64,000 bases of DNA from Pichia kudriavzevii (GCF_003054445.1 NC_042507.1:2418001-2482000); one strand, 5' to 3'; positions 1 to 10,264 are shown, counted from the stretch's first letter. Numbers and translations: made by a program. The notes: generated by a model not told the origin, from the sequence alone.

Positions 1-1501
1 AGATACTAACTATAGACTTGATCTTGAAAACAACTCATCGAATCAGGGTGCTATCCACGAATACGTGAGTAAAGGCCTGTGGAATAAAATATACAAGGAT
101 GATCAGTTAAGGAAAGAGATGCTTGCAAAAAGAGTATTTGTGGGATTTGAGGAACTACCTGTTAAATTTGCCCCAACTTTCAAAATTTTAAACAACTCTT
201 ATGGGAAGTGGGCGTACCAGGAAGTACCACAAACCTCCCATCAAAGCTCTTCGGACGATGTGAGTAATAAACGGCAAAGGAAACCTGTGCCAGTTGAACA
301 CTTAAAAATGGAATCACCATATTATATTCCAAGGTATGACGGCAAGCGCCTACCAGCGTACACTGACCGGATTGTCTATACCAATCGTCCTTACTTTCGA
401 AACCTTGACCAATCGTATAGCTCCATAGCTATTAGAGGGTCTGATCATCTACCAGTGGCTGCATCATATGTGATTGATGCACCTTTAGTTCAACAGTCCA
501 AACTTAACGCCATAAAGGGACAATTTAACAATGTGTGGGATAGTATCATAAACACTCTGCAATTTCTAGGAGTTACTAACAAGATTACTATTATACATGG
601 CATTACTAGTAGATTTGCAAATTCTGAATTAGAGTCTATGAAAGGCCAAGTTATTGAAACGTTGCCGCTGAAAGCAGGCCATATTAAATTTGCAGCAATG
701 GCGGGTGAAACTATATCTATCAAAATTGGTATTCAAAACATTGTAGATGAATCATTCGAGCTTGTCATAAAAGAGCAAAGCGGTCGGGAATGGTTTGGTA
801 CGAAGATTGATATTGATTGCAAGGAAATCAAGGAAGGAGAGACAACAACCCAAAATGACAAATCTTCTAATTCCGTTTCTACCATTGGATCCCACAGGAT
901 GGGTGAGATTATTTTAACTTTTAAGCAGTCTTCTCCAGGAAAGTTGGAAAGAACGTTCATCGCAGAGATTCCTGAATATTCTCTATGTCCCGCTTACAGG
1001 AAGTTCTTTGCACTATCTGTTGATATCAAGGATATTTTTGGTGTTTCACTGGATGAGATTACTGAATCTGAATTTTCAAATATCAAAAATTGCTTTGAAT
1101 TTGTTTTTCATAATTCAACTACAGGTGTTTTAGAACGGATGGAAGCGATCAGTTCAATTGATGATTTCAATGATTTTGAATGGATATTGGTTAGAGAAGT
1201 AACTCTGTGGGGGTTCGAATCTGAAAAGTATTCAAATTTAAACGGCACCTTGAGCCCCAAAGAGAATTTGGGGACTGTTACAGTCATGTCATTTTTATAC
1301 ACGTGGCTAAAATCTCAAACTGGAAACCTGCGTGCCAATAGCTCAAGAAGTAAGATGACATTTACATACGTAATCAAGCTCATTAAATTTTTCCAACTGG
1401 ATGCTGAACAAGGCTACAATCTTTTTGGGTGGTTGTTTGCTGATGAATATGAGCTTGCTGATTATTTAGAGCAAGATTCCGACATCAAAGTGAATCTTTA
1501 A
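1..1501 (+). CDS. Type II inositol polyphosphate 5-phosphatase, OCRL/INPP5B-like (5' partial)
   Basis: The reading frame is open from base 2 at the left edge, so the N terminus lies outside the window. The first visible residues are DTNYR, the GD-x-NYR motif of Mg-dependent inositol polyphosphate 5-phosphatases. The other catalytic signatures follow: PAYTDRIVY and RGSDHLPVAASY. These enzymes remove the 5-phosphate from phosphoinositides such as PI(4,5)P2. After the catalytic domain come about 350 residues. They begin with a beta-rich segment in the position of the ASH domain of OCRL/INPP5B, followed by a region in the position of their RhoGAP-like domain. I see no proline-rich tail as in yeast synaptojanins (INP51-53), and it is much longer than INP54. 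The 5-phosphatase call is secure. The OCRL-type assignment rests on domain order and is moderate. It converges with TRS65, leaving 63 bases between stops. Confidence 0.85.
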   Translation, partial: DTNYRLDLENNSSNQGAIHEYVSKGLWNKIYKDDQLRKEMLAKRVFVGFEELPVKFAPTFKILNNSYGKWAYQEVPQTSHQSSSDDVSNKRQRKPVPVEHLKMESPYYIPRYDGKRLPAYTDRIVYTNRPYFRNLDQSYSSIAIRGSDHLPVAASYVIDAPLVQQSKLNAIKGQFNNVWDSIINTLQFLGVTNKITIIHGITSRFANSELESMKGQVIETLPLKAGHIKFAAMAGETISIKIGIQNIVDESFELVIKEQSGREWFGTKIDIDCKEIKEGETTTQNDKSSNSVSTIGSHRMGEIILTFKQSSPGKLERTFIAEIPEYSLCPAYRKFFALSVDIKDIFGVSLDEITESEFSNIKNCFEFVFHNSTTGVLERMEAISSIDDFNDFEWILVREVTLWGFESEKYSNLNGTLSPKENLGTVTVMSFLYTWLKSQTGNLRANSSRSKMTFTYVIKLIKFFQLDAEQGYNLFGWLFADEYELADYLEQDSDIKVNL

Positions 1502-1564
1502 TAACTTTTTTATAGAAAAAAAATTTTTGTACATAATCAAGAATCATTTATAGTCTAAAAAGAA

Positions 1565-3178
1565 CTATACCACCATAACATCAAGTAAGCGATTACATTC
1601 AAATATATCTCCACTTGCAATATCAAGGACTTTAAAGTCATATATATTAAACATACCTCTTTCCACACTCATTAACTCGAGTTCACATTCGTAAAGGTTA
1701 CCATGTTGTAACGTAACTCTTAAGTTATTCGTCAAGCTTACTAAACCTGCTGTATTAAATTTCTGGTAGAAGTTCCTTATCAGCTGACCATTAGAGAACA
1801 GTGGGACAGTGTCCATCTTATTTCCGGATTGAATGGGGATGGGGGGTATGGTTTTTTCATATTCCTTTTTGATTGAACTTTGGACATACAATATCAAGTC
1901 CATTCCAGCTTGGGACTTATTTAATAGTTGGATTTTCCAACTAAACTTTTCTCCGAGCTTAACCCTCGTTGGCCCACTAACAGCAATGACAAGACCACGT
2001 TGAAAGCTCTGTGTAGTGTTCCCGTTCCATAACTGGCTTAAACTCAAATTCGAGCCCGATTTTAGAGTCATACTGGAATATCGTTTGCCTCCCATACCAG
2101 TAGTACCGGTAGAAATTGACATATTCGGCGATTGCCGTGATGGACTTACTTTTAAAGTGTTCTGAGAATTTACCAAATGGTTGTATGATCTGAGTTTTGA
2201 CAATTTTGCAGGCGGTAACAGTTTTGGTGAATGTATCTTTTTCCCTTGTAAATTACCCGATGAGTTGCTATTCGTCAGAGGAAGGTTGTTATTCGATAAG
2301 TCTATATTGGAGGACCACTGGGTAATTATTTGTTTTCTACCATCAACAAGCGCATCAATTGTGACAATCAATGGCTTTACTGATGATTCATCGTCATACA
2401 GCACATGGTAAGCAGCGGTGAGTAATAGTTCAGAAGTCAGTCTTAGGGGGAATTCTATTTGTGTACAACTTTCAACTTCACAGCTTGAGCTATCAATATC
2501 TATCGAATTTATTAATATAGAGGTCTGTGATTCTTTAACTGCCTTAGACGCACTCAAGTCTAGCCATGCAATTGTTTTTTCCGTTTTGAAAGATTTTAAA
2601 GACATCTTGTAAAGAGAGTATATACGTAAGGAGTGAGAAGATATTAGTGAATGATTTTCTTGCTCATCTAGTTGGGCGTGCAAGTCCGTGGTGGGGCCAG
2701 TGTAGAATTCAGCGTCTTCAATTTGAACTAAATTTACTTCATGGAACTCATTAAATTTTCGTACTGCTTTGTCTGTGTTTTCGATATATTTTGCTGTCAA
2801 TGTTACAATATCATAGTTTCTGCCTGGCGTGATACTAAACTCGTATTTCCACACACTTATACCGTTAATGTTATAATCGGGATTTCCAAGTATAGTGCAT
2901 ACCTTTTGTCCTACCCTTTTTGCCGGTTGGTCCTGAGTCTGATATTTTTCCGAAGTGTATTGAATGTCAATGCTGACATGGTCGTCTGCCGATACTCCAA
3001 AATCTGCAATCACGCATACAAATACTTTCTCGTCAAAGAAGGCGTGATCTTTCTGACTTTGTTGTAGTTGGTGCTCCAAGTGCCTCAACAACGTTCGACT
3101 ATCATTTTTACTCTTGCATTCCTCCAAAAGAGAATTAATTGGTTCTTCTAGAACGTGTATTCGTAGGCAATTTGACAT
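1565..3178 (-). CDS. TRS65: TRAPPII complex subunit Trs65
   Basis: 537 residues, close to the 560 of S. cerevisiae Trs65 (Kre11). Trs65 is a TRAPPII subunit that helps the complex dimerise and activate the Rab Ypt31/32 at the late Golgi. The C-terminal third matches best. A beta-sandwich segment starts near residue 395 (VSGPTRVKLGEKFSWKIQ), continues through DLILYV, and ends with YDFKVLDIASGDIFE, paralleling the yeast GEKF...LDLVVYY...GLKVLDLNTNE series. A Ser/Asn-rich linker lies around residues 305-390. The start is the first ATG in frame. Assignment rests on recalled family similarity rather than alignment. Confidence 0.8.
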   Translation of the reverse strand: MSNCLRIHVLEEPINSLLEECKSKNDSRTLLRHLEHQLQQSQKDHAFFDEKVFVCVIADFGVSADDHVSIDIQYTSEKYQTQDQPAKRVGQKVCTILGNPDYNINGISVWKYEFSITPGRNYDIVTLTAKYIENTDKAVRKFNEFHEVNLVQIEDAEFYTGPTTDLHAQLDEQENHSLISSHSLRIYSLYKMSLKSFKTEKTIAWLDLSASKAVKESQTSILINSIDIDSSSCEVESCTQIEFPLRLTSELLLTAAYHVLYDDESSVKPLIVTIDALVDGRKQIITQWSSNIDLSNNNLPLTNSNSSGNLQGKKIHSPKLLPPAKLSKLRSYNHLVNSQNTLKVSPSRQSPNMSISTGTTGMGGKRYSSMTLKSGSNLSLSQLWNGNTTQSFQRGLVIAVSGPTRVKLGEKFSWKIQLLNKSQAGMDLILYVQSSIKKEYEKTIPPIPIQSGNKMDTVPLFSNGQLIRNFYQKFNTAGLVSLTNNLRVTLQHGNLYECELELMSVERGMFNIYDFKVLDIASGDIFECNRLLDVMVV

Positions 3179-4199
3179 TAGAGCAAAGCTAGTGTATGTT
3201 TGCTTCTGTTCCTACCTAGAAAAGTGATTCTAATGATTGGAAATGGTGATGAAAAGATGTTGTTTTCCAGTGAATATCCTAATTGAGCGATGAGTTGTCT
3301 CCAAGGTACCATCTTGGCATGGCGCTAAGTCTATTTTCGCAATACTTTTTTTTTCAACAACCCGTGGTGGATAAGCACAATGGATATTCCGATACGTTCT
3401 AGCTTTTCCCACAACTCCACAGAAAACCGAAAGCTAATTATAGCTGTCATGGATGAAGACCATTCTTGGATCTCGCCTTTATGGGAACTCAATTGCGGCA
3501 GTAGACACACACCAGAATGCCTTACAGGTTCAACGTGTGGAAAGCTGTCTCCTTGAGAACCTCTTTTTTGAAGTCTACAACTTTGTCCTTGAAGTTGGAA
3601 CACGGAACGAAAAACAAAAAATGCTGTTCATAAAGGACGATTCAAAGGCCTGTTTTCTAGAGATAATAATCAACCATTCTGTAAAAAAATCTAAAAAGTA
3701 GTCGTGTCTTTAGGCAAGCAGACTGGGGCTGCTTACCAGAGAGAAACCTTACTATGCTACAGAAAGAAGTTTATCCGACACTTACCTGCAATCTCGGTAC
3801 GCCATTATTATGAAAAGCAGAAGTTGCATTTATTCGAGGTACGCTGCCGTGACAATAGAATTGGAGTGATGGATTTTCTTTTTCCAACAAAATGTTTAGT
3901 AATTGTATTAATTTGTTTAACCACGTCAAAGGAAAGTTATCGAGGTTCACCCTTCAAGTGGACACCAGTCGATAGACTCTTGAAGTATCCGAGTCCCCTC
4001 CACAAACTGATGACTGCGTCGTATAATAGGTTGTAATTATCGACATGCTTGAATATAAATATAAATTAAAGATTAGTATATAGATGACATGGTATCAAAT
4101 ATTAGAAATTAGGTAAATGTTAGAAGTACAGGGGCAATGGAACGGCATTGAAAAAAAAGGCAACTCATAGAGAACGAGCCTGGAGGGTTAGTTGAGCAT
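3179..4199. other. Intergenic region, no gene recognised
   Basis: About 1 kb between the TRS65 start and the 3' end of the first cell-wall gene. It holds overlapping antiparallel small ORFs: an ATG-initiated 82-codon ORF at 3453-3701 (+), and a minus-strand ORF at 3331-3603 containing an internal ATG at about 3450. Neither resembles a family I know. A PAC-like GCGATGAG octamer lies at 3287-3294, about 110 bases upstream of TRS65. The rest appears to be TRS65 promoter and 3' flank. Confidence 0.5.
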
Positions 4200-4832
4200 C
4201 TATAAGAGAGCAGCAACGAAACCTGCAGCGACTGCAAAAGCACCTGGAGCGTATTGGGCAGCACCGTCGATGAAGGTAGCACTTGAGACGGATTCGGATG
4301 GAGCTGCAGAACTGGATGGAGCTGCAGTGGAGGATGGAGCTGCTGAAGAAGCAGCTGAAGAAGATGAGCCGGCATCCTTGACTAATGTTAAGGAGAGACA
4401 ACCTTCTGGAGCATCTTCAGTGTAGTAAACCAATTGGTAAGATCTGGAGGAGTAATCGTATGGATCACCGGTGTTCTTACAAGCATAGAAGTTGTCTGCA
4501 GTACCGTTGAATTGTAAGGTGTTACCTTCGAAGCTCCACTTACCATTTGGATCAAGGACACCAAGGTCGACAAAGTGACCAGAAACACCCAAGACTTGTG
4601 GGAATGAGCCCGCATCTGGAGATTGGATGGTACCTTCGGATTCGTCGTAATCTAAAGCTTCAGTTTGGCCACCAGTACCCATGAAGGCGTAGTTAATACC
4701 TGCACCGGAATGTGGGAAACCAAGAGAATTGCCATTGATTTCAGAATTGTCGGACTTGACTCTCAAGTGGACAACTTCGGCTTGGGCAAGAGATGCAGCA
4801 GCAGCTAGAATAATTGTGTTTTTGAATTGCAT
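4200..4832 (-). CDS. GPI-anchored cell-wall protein, copy A
   Basis: 210 residues. The N-terminal signal peptide (cleavage predicted after Ala18, LAQA) is followed by a beta-rich core to about residue 152. The core has two cysteines (Cys118, Cys145) that could form a disulfide, and one N-glycosylation sequon (Asn109). A Ser/Ala/Pro linker follows (about 155-184), then a hydrophobic C-terminal GPI-attachment signal ending AAGFVAALL, with a small-residue omega region around DGAAQ. This is the architecture of covalently linked yeast wall proteins of the Cwp1 type; the exact orthologue is unclear. I start at 4832, not at the in-frame ATG 13 codons upstream, because 4832 puts the signal peptide at the N terminus and gives the same length as the tandem copy at 6249-6881. 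The long upstream region suggests strong, regulated expression. Confidence 0.82.
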   Translation of the reverse strand: MQFKNTIILAAAASLAQAEVVHLRVKSDNSEINGNSLGFPHSGAGINYAFMGTGGQTEALDYDESEGTIQSPDAGSFPQVLGVSGHFVDLGVLDPNGKWSFEGNTLQFNGTADNFYACKNTGDPYDYSSRSYQLVYYTEDAPEGCLSLTLVKDAGSSSSAASSAAPSSTAAPSSSAAPSESVSSATFIDGAAQYAPGAFAVAAGFVAALL

Positions 4833-6248
4833 TATGATAATAGAGTTGGTTTGTTTTAAGTTAAGAAACAAATATCAAATCTTGAATGAAGTAAAGTAGA
4901 TATAAGAAAGACATTGATTGCTGGCCTAAAATGGTGAGATCCAATGGTCCTTAAATAGTGTTTCCCCAACCAGTGCAGTGCTAGCTGCTTTCCAGAAAAA
5001 AATAGGTCAAAGAAACACTTGCGCCTAAAAATACAACTATTTAACCACATTAGGAAAAAGAAAAACACACGATTTTTTTTTTTTTTTTGGCCCGCTTTTT
5101 TTCAAAGACGTCACCATTTTTCTTGGTTTCCCATTTAACTAGAGGATAGAATGGGGTCCTTTCTATTGGCGAAATGGAAACGATAACCGGCCCACATGTA
5201 AACAACACAGCAATATCTACCGATCCCATCCCTCCTCCTCTTCCTGTTGCTCCTATTAGAAAGGGCACATACATCCCAGAGCGGACGGTGTGCTATCTTT
5301 AGACCATTGTAACCATGGCCAATCTACCCCATATCTCGCAACAGCTTATAGAGATCTGAAAATTTGTACATGGGGGGGAGATTTCGTCCAAATCTTCTTC
5401 TTTAGTCTCTGCTGGAGTTACAACGCCGAGAAAGAAAAAAATTCATACCTACACAATTGTGTGATCCCTTCTTAAGGATACAGATGGCCGGTAGAGCATT
5501 GTATACCTCCACATACTGGAGGGTCATTAGAAATACCCTTCTCCTCATATACGGAGGTGTCCATCACGTTGATGTGACTGGAGGGGGGGAGTATGGAGGG
5601 AAGGGCGGCATCTCGCAGCTACTTCTCTTACATCTAGTGACGTCATCGCCATCTTAAGTAGAATAAAGCCGCCCACCTTATAGATACCCATAGTAGTACA
5701 GCCAGGCAATTAGTTCGTCGTGTAGAAGTAAGGGGCTGCAGTGTGTAAATAGCCGATAATAGTAGCACACGCCAGCCATACCTTGCTATGTAGAAACAAA
5801 GAAAATTGGTAAAGTACAACTCCACCAGACTTCATTAGACTCTACTAGAATAAACGTTACATGTCCATCTACTTCTAAACCCTAATTGATGAGCTAGCGA
5901 AGGTTTATGGATGTACGTATACGGTTTTCCCGCGAGAGATTAATGTCCCTCATTCGTTTAGTGCCAGGCATTACTATAACAGGCAGACTAATTAGACGAG
6001 GCCAGGCACGGTGATAGTATTTCGCGGATTAGGCAGTAGGGAGATATACAGAGACATTACTTTTTATTTTAATTTTATCCAGGAGATACATATAGAGAAA
6101 ACTGTGTGTGAGTAGGTATTAAATAATTAAAAGGATAATTTAGTTAGACTTTTTGGTATATTAACGACAGGAAAAAGAAGTGGTAGTGATGGTGATGGTG
6201 ACAGAGAAAAAAGAAAATAGAAGATGATTGTACTTTTTCTTAGTGAGT
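4833..6248. other. Long promoter/intergenic region between tandem cell-wall genes
   Basis: About 1.4 kb without a recognisable gene. It holds the promoter of copy A and the 3' flank of copy B. I see an oligo-T run near 5071-5088 and several C- or G-rich blocks with CCCCT/AGGGG-type stress-response-element cores. A perfect CRE palindrome lies at 5638-5645. Short ORFs here are unconvincing. Confidence 0.6.
5638..5645. promoter_or_regulatory. CRE/ATF palindrome TGACGTCA
   Basis: A perfect TGACGTCA, the site bound by Sko1/Aca-type bZIP factors in yeasts, about 0.8 kb upstream of cell-wall gene copy A. Sko1 links osmotic and cell-wall stress to transcription, so the position makes sense. Function here is inference, and an 8-mer can arise by chance. 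Confidence 0.4.
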
Positions 6249-6881
6249 TTATAAGAGAGCAGCAACAAAACCTGCAGCGACTGCAAAAGCACCTGGAGCG
6301 TATTGGGCAGCACCGTCGATGAAGGTAGCACTTGAGACAGAATCAGTTGGAACTAAGGAGGACGATGGGCCTGCGGTTGAAGTTGGTCTTGCTGTAGTTG
6401 AGCTGCCTGAAGGAGATTCTCCATCCTTGACTAAGGTCAAGGATAGACAACCTTCTGGAGCGTCTGCCTTGTAGTGAACTAATTGGTAAGATCTGGAGGA
6501 GTAGTTGTATGGGTCACCGGTGTTCTTACAAGCATAGAAGTTGTCTGCAGTACCATTGAATTGTAAGGTGTTACCTTCGAAGCTCCACTTACCATTTGGA
6601 TCAAGGACACCAAGGTCGACAAAGTGGCCGGAAACACCCAAGACTTGTGGGAAGGAGCCTGTTTCGGAACCCTTTAGAGTACCTTCAGATTCGTCATAAT
6701 CCAATGCCTGTGTTTGGCCACTGGTGCCCAAGAAGGCATAGTTAATACCTGCACCGGAGTGTGGGAAACCAAGAGAATTGCCATTGATTTCAGAATTGTC
6801 GGACTTGACTCTCAAGTGAACTTCTTCAGCTTGGACAAGAGATGCAGCAGCAGCAACGATAATTGTTTTCTTGAATTGCAT
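6249..6881 (-). CDS. GPI-anchored cell-wall protein, copy B
   Basis: Tandem paralogue of the gene at 4200-4832, same strand and exactly the same length (210 residues). The core from about residue 20 to 152 is almost identical, both cysteines are kept, and the last 27 residues (ATFIDGAAQ... to the end) are the same in both proteins. The differences cluster in the signal peptide (KKTIIV), residues 51-76, and the linker, which here is Ser/Thr/Pro/Gly-rich. Residue 126 is Asn instead of Asp, creating a second N-glycosylation sequon (NYS). The start is an ATG that directly begins the signal peptide. Upstream on the minus strand are a TATTTATA-type box (around 7030) and CCCCT elements (around 6997). 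It probably fills the same wall-structural role under different control. Confidence 0.82.
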   Translation of the reverse strand: MQFKKTIIVAAAASLVQAEEVHLRVKSDNSEINGNSLGFPHSGAGINYAFLGTSGQTQALDYDESEGTLKGSETGSFPQVLGVSGHFVDLGVLDPNGKWSFEGNTLQFNGTADNFYACKNTGDPYNYSSRSYQLVHYKADAPEGCLSLTLVKDGESPSGSSTTARPTSTAGPSSSLVPTDSVSSATFIDGAAQYAPGAFAVAAGFVAALL

Positions 6882-7953
6882 GGTAATGTTGTTTATAAGG
6901 TTAGAATAGTTGTTGGTGAACTTTTTTTTTGTTTGGTTTAAGATAATATTAGATATAAAGGTCTTCTGTTACAAAAAATACATTGGGATAGTGTCCCCTT
7001 AAATAGAAAATGGGAAAAGTCTTGGGCAAGATATAAATAGCATGGAAGATACATGACATCAAAACCACCAGTGTGCCACAACAAACCAGACACTTCCCGT
7101 TTGGGGAAATGTCAAGGACAGTCCCCGCACCAAATAGCGTGAGATGCAGGAACTCGCCACTTTTTTCTTTGTTGTTTTCGCATTAGGGAACAATACCCTA
7201 GAATTTTGCGTGCTATTTTACGGGTTTAAATTTAGCAGTCTTCTCTAATAGGAAGCTTCTCGAGATACATAATTTATATTGACCTTATAGGGTAATCTGT
7301 CCGCAGATTGTAGTGAGATTGCATCATACATGGAGATCTTCTAGTAAGCACGTCATCAGGTATTCATTAGCACAAACGCACGGATTGTTATTACACACTT
7401 GATATGCAAGTGGAGTATCATGCTTTAAATAATGCCCTTGCAAATTTCTCTAGGTAATGGTTTTGATGGGAAGTAAACAATTGCCCTTAAAAAGCACGGC
7501 GTGGCTGGTAAGCAACAAGGTCCCTGCGTGGAAGGACCGTAATGGAACCTATTGAATACTAAACACTTGAAGATAACCTTAATCGCTTGCTGCTTGTTTC
7601 AAGTAGGTGGAGGGATTATACAGTAAAAGCTGCTGCTTGCTGTGGCGTCTTCTACTGTGGACGAAAGGACATGACGGAGTTTAGTAAACATGCCCTTCCC
7701 CCACCCACACGTCCATTCAGAGAGGGTATTCTCGTCCTGTATGGCGGATCGGCGTCTCTTTCTGTGAACGCGTTTGGTGTGGTTCTACAGCGAATACGTG
7801 TGCGGTCAACAGACCATGGATGTAAATAAACTAAGAAACACGGAAGATATACCTAAAGTTTAATCAACCCAGCTTTGAAAAGAACGTGACCCTTGGCATA
7901 ACAATATTACGGGTGAAGCTGAAAAAACAGTGAGACGGGTATATATAGGTAAT
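6882..7953. other. Intergenic region, copy B promoter
   Basis: About 1.07 kb between cell-wall copy B and the 3' end of the lipase gene. It contains TATA-like and CCCCT-type elements near the cell-wall gene. One ACGCGT lies at 7768-7773, in no obvious promoter context. No ATG-initiated ORF of interest is visible. Confidence 0.5.
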
Positions 7954-10020
7954 CTATCTTGAAATTTCCTCTTTAAAACTATTCCTTCGTTCATGTGGCT
8001 GCGAAAACGAAAATGACCTCGTTTGTCTTTTCTTGGGAGAAACACCTGTGCCTTCTGCATTCACTTTCCATTTGATTTGTCTGAACGATTCAAATGAACG
8101 TCCGGTATTTATTGGATTGTTGCTGTCTCGATGTTTCTTGGTAAATCTTTTGTTTTTGCCGTTGGCAGCTACATAAGTAGAAGATGGCACTTTAGGGAAT
8201 AATCTCGTACTTGCATCTGTTTCTCGTCTTGCCCTATCAGTGCTATTCCTACGAAGGTCTGTGTAGCTAACGATCGATTGACTCTTGTGTATCCTTGGCG
8301 GCGTAACTTCAAACTTTTTGATTGACAAAGCGGTACTTGATGAAAAACGCTTCTCAAACACAACACGTGACTTTAGTACAGCTATACATTTATCCATGGT
8401 AAACTCAACAGCATTTTGGTCCTTGATGAATGATAGCGATGGCCACGTAGCTCGTGCGCCTTTGAGTATACATTCCCAAAGAAAAGTTGGCGTGGGGTTG
8501 GATAGTAGTAACTTTTGTTCATCAAGTTTTAGTTCTGGTAAAATCGTAATATCTCCAGTATATGATTGGGTGAACAGTTGTCTGATTTTTGTAGCAAAGT
8601 TGGATAATATCCCCAATTCAATTAGCAAATCGCAATAATGAACGACTTCCATCGTTAGTATATTTGATAGATTATATGACAACATTTTCAAGCTCCAGCT
8701 AGAACTTGTGGAAATTAAGTCTTCACATTCGGATGATAACTTAACTAGTGGTGAAATATGAGGGTTTACTTGACATGCTATCGTATGGTTAACATTGAAC
8801 ATTTCTGATAACCTTGAAATGGGCAAGTCTGATTTTAAAGAACCATCGACAAATTTGAGTGATGGGTTTGACCATTCCTCTATTTCACCTGTCTCCAAAT
8901 TCTTCTCGTAAATTGTTGATGACGCAAAAACAACAGGTAGTGAGCAGCTCGCACAAACCGCTGACCAAATAAGAACATTCGGTGCAGTTAGATAATTTAA
9001 TAAGGTTGGTTGATCATGAACAGAGACGGATGAGACAGTTATGTTCAAAATCGAGCCAGTTTTGTTGAAGGCTTCCCTAAAGGTCATATTGCCTAGAAAC
9101 TCTTTCATAGTTGCTTGTAAGTTTTTGCTATCAAACCAAACACCATGTTTCAATAGCCTTGACAAGTGGGTGTAAAAACTATCATTATCGGAGTCAAGGT
9201 CAAAAACTTGGAAGTTCCTATCGAACAAACTTCGTAAGATGTGTTTCAATTCATCACTTGTTTTGGAGCACATTATCGAGCTCACAATAGATCCTGCACT
9301 AGACCCCGATATGATTTTAGGAAATAGCTCGTTTTCAAGTAAAGTTGAGAATACACCTATTCCTATCAACCCAAAAGAACCACCTCCGCTCATGGTTATT
9401 GCGGTTCTTCCATAGTTTCTTTTGGATTCCATTAAAATATCAAGCATAAAATCATCATCTAAGAAACATTCATCAGACACTAATAGTTTTAAGATCGAAA
9501 CACACTCATCAATATATTCCCTTATCAAAGATTTTGTGCCAACGTGACATTTCTTATATAAACGCTCATTGTTGATATTTGCAAAATCTCTCCTCCATTC
9601 TGTTCTTATTATATAGAGTATTTCCTCGTACTTCCTTTCCAATTTCAGCTTCCTCAGCTTATCTAATTGCTCTCTTACTGCTCTGTAATCGTACAAGCTG
9701 GATTCCTCTGTCTCCTTCCAAGCATCGTTCCCTTCTGATTTGTCCAACATCAAACTTATACTCAACCAATCTTCATACACTATTGCATTCTCTTGGTCCT
9801 CGTATAGCCTATTAAGCTCTCCTGTTTCTGAATCGGGTTGGTTGAAATATGAAGCAACGTATTCTTTGACTTTAACAAACGGTGATTTCTTATTATATTT
9901 ATTCTGAATATAATCATAGTTTATTTTGGCTAAATTATCTAACAACAAGTTTTTGGTTATACTTTCAAATGGGTTTCCGTGGGGGTATGGAATATCATTC
10001 ACGGTTACTTTTTCAGACAT
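7954..10020 (-). CDS. TGL4: Patatin-type triacylglycerol lipase, Tgl4/Tgl5 family
   Basis: 688 residues. The patatin domain is clear. It has a glycine-rich oxyanion loop (SGGGSFGLIGIGV, about 211-223), the nucleophile elbow GSSAG (239-243, catalytic Ser241), and the catalytic Asp in VDGS (Asp392), forming the Ser-Asp dyad. The conserved blocks around NMTFREAFNKTG, LTAPNVLIWSAVCASCSLP and PISRLSEMFNV match Tgl4/Tgl5 rather than Tgl3. These lipid-droplet enzymes release fatty acids from stored triacylglycerol. S. cerevisiae Tgl4 is activated by Cdk1 phosphorylation. The basic, Ser/Thr-rich C-terminal tail (about 575-688) carries several S/T-P and RxxS sites. Separating Tgl4 from Tgl5 would need a tree. 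Confidence 0.88.
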   Translation of the reverse strand: MSEKVTVNDIPYPHGNPFESITKNLLLDNLAKINYDYIQNKYNKKSPFVKVKEYVASYFNQPDSETGELNRLYEDQENAIVYEDWLSISLMLDKSEGNDAWKETEESSLYDYRAVREQLDKLRKLKLERKYEEILYIIRTEWRRDFANINNERLYKKCHVGTKSLIREYIDECVSILKLLVSDECFLDDDFMLDILMESKRNYGRTAITMSGGGSFGLIGIGVFSTLLENELFPKIISGSSAGSIVSSIMCSKTSDELKHILRSLFDRNFQVFDLDSDNDSFYTHLSRLLKHGVWFDSKNLQATMKEFLGNMTFREAFNKTGSILNITVSSVSVHDQPTLLNYLTAPNVLIWSAVCASCSLPVVFASSTIYEKNLETGEIEEWSNPSLKFVDGSLKSDLPISRLSEMFNVNHTIACQVNPHISPLVKLSSECEDLISTSSSWSLKMLSYNLSNILTMEVVHYCDLLIELGILSNFATKIRQLFTQSYTGDITILPELKLDEQKLLLSNPTPTFLWECILKGARATWPSLSFIKDQNAVEFTMDKCIAVLKSRVVFEKRFSSSTALSIKKFEVTPPRIHKSQSIVSYTDLRRNSTDRARRETDASTRLFPKVPSSTYVAANGKNKRFTKKHRDSNNPINTGRSFESFRQIKWKVNAEGTGVSPKKRQTRSFSFSQPHERRNSFKEEISR

Positions 10021-10264
10021 TATACTTCAATGGAAAAGAACAAATAAAAAAACGATTGATGGCATGTCTCATCTCTAAAACTCTAACAAGACTTGATCAC
10101 AGAGTTGGTAAAATTAGGCCGAGGGTACATTTTTTTAATAAAAAAAGGGGGATTACCACAAGATGTCCGTAACATTTTGTTTGAATAGTGTGTACATAAT
10201 TACAGAGCATGCCAGTATAGATATATATATATCTGTAGATGCATCTATTTGTAGTCTACGTGGT

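Noticed and set aside
1208-1222. B-box-like GGTTCGAATCT inside the 5-phosphatase gene
   Set aside because: One mismatch to consensus, no flanking stem, no A-box, and it encodes conserved-looking coding sequence. Probably chance.
3704-4036. 110-codon plus-strand ORF downstream of the cell-wall gene
   Set aside because: It begins without ATG, the product resembles nothing known, and composition is not gene-like.
7587-7829. 80-codon plus-strand ORF in the copy B cell-wall promoter region
   Set aside because: No ATG at the start, no recognisable motif, and it overlaps promoter-like sequence.
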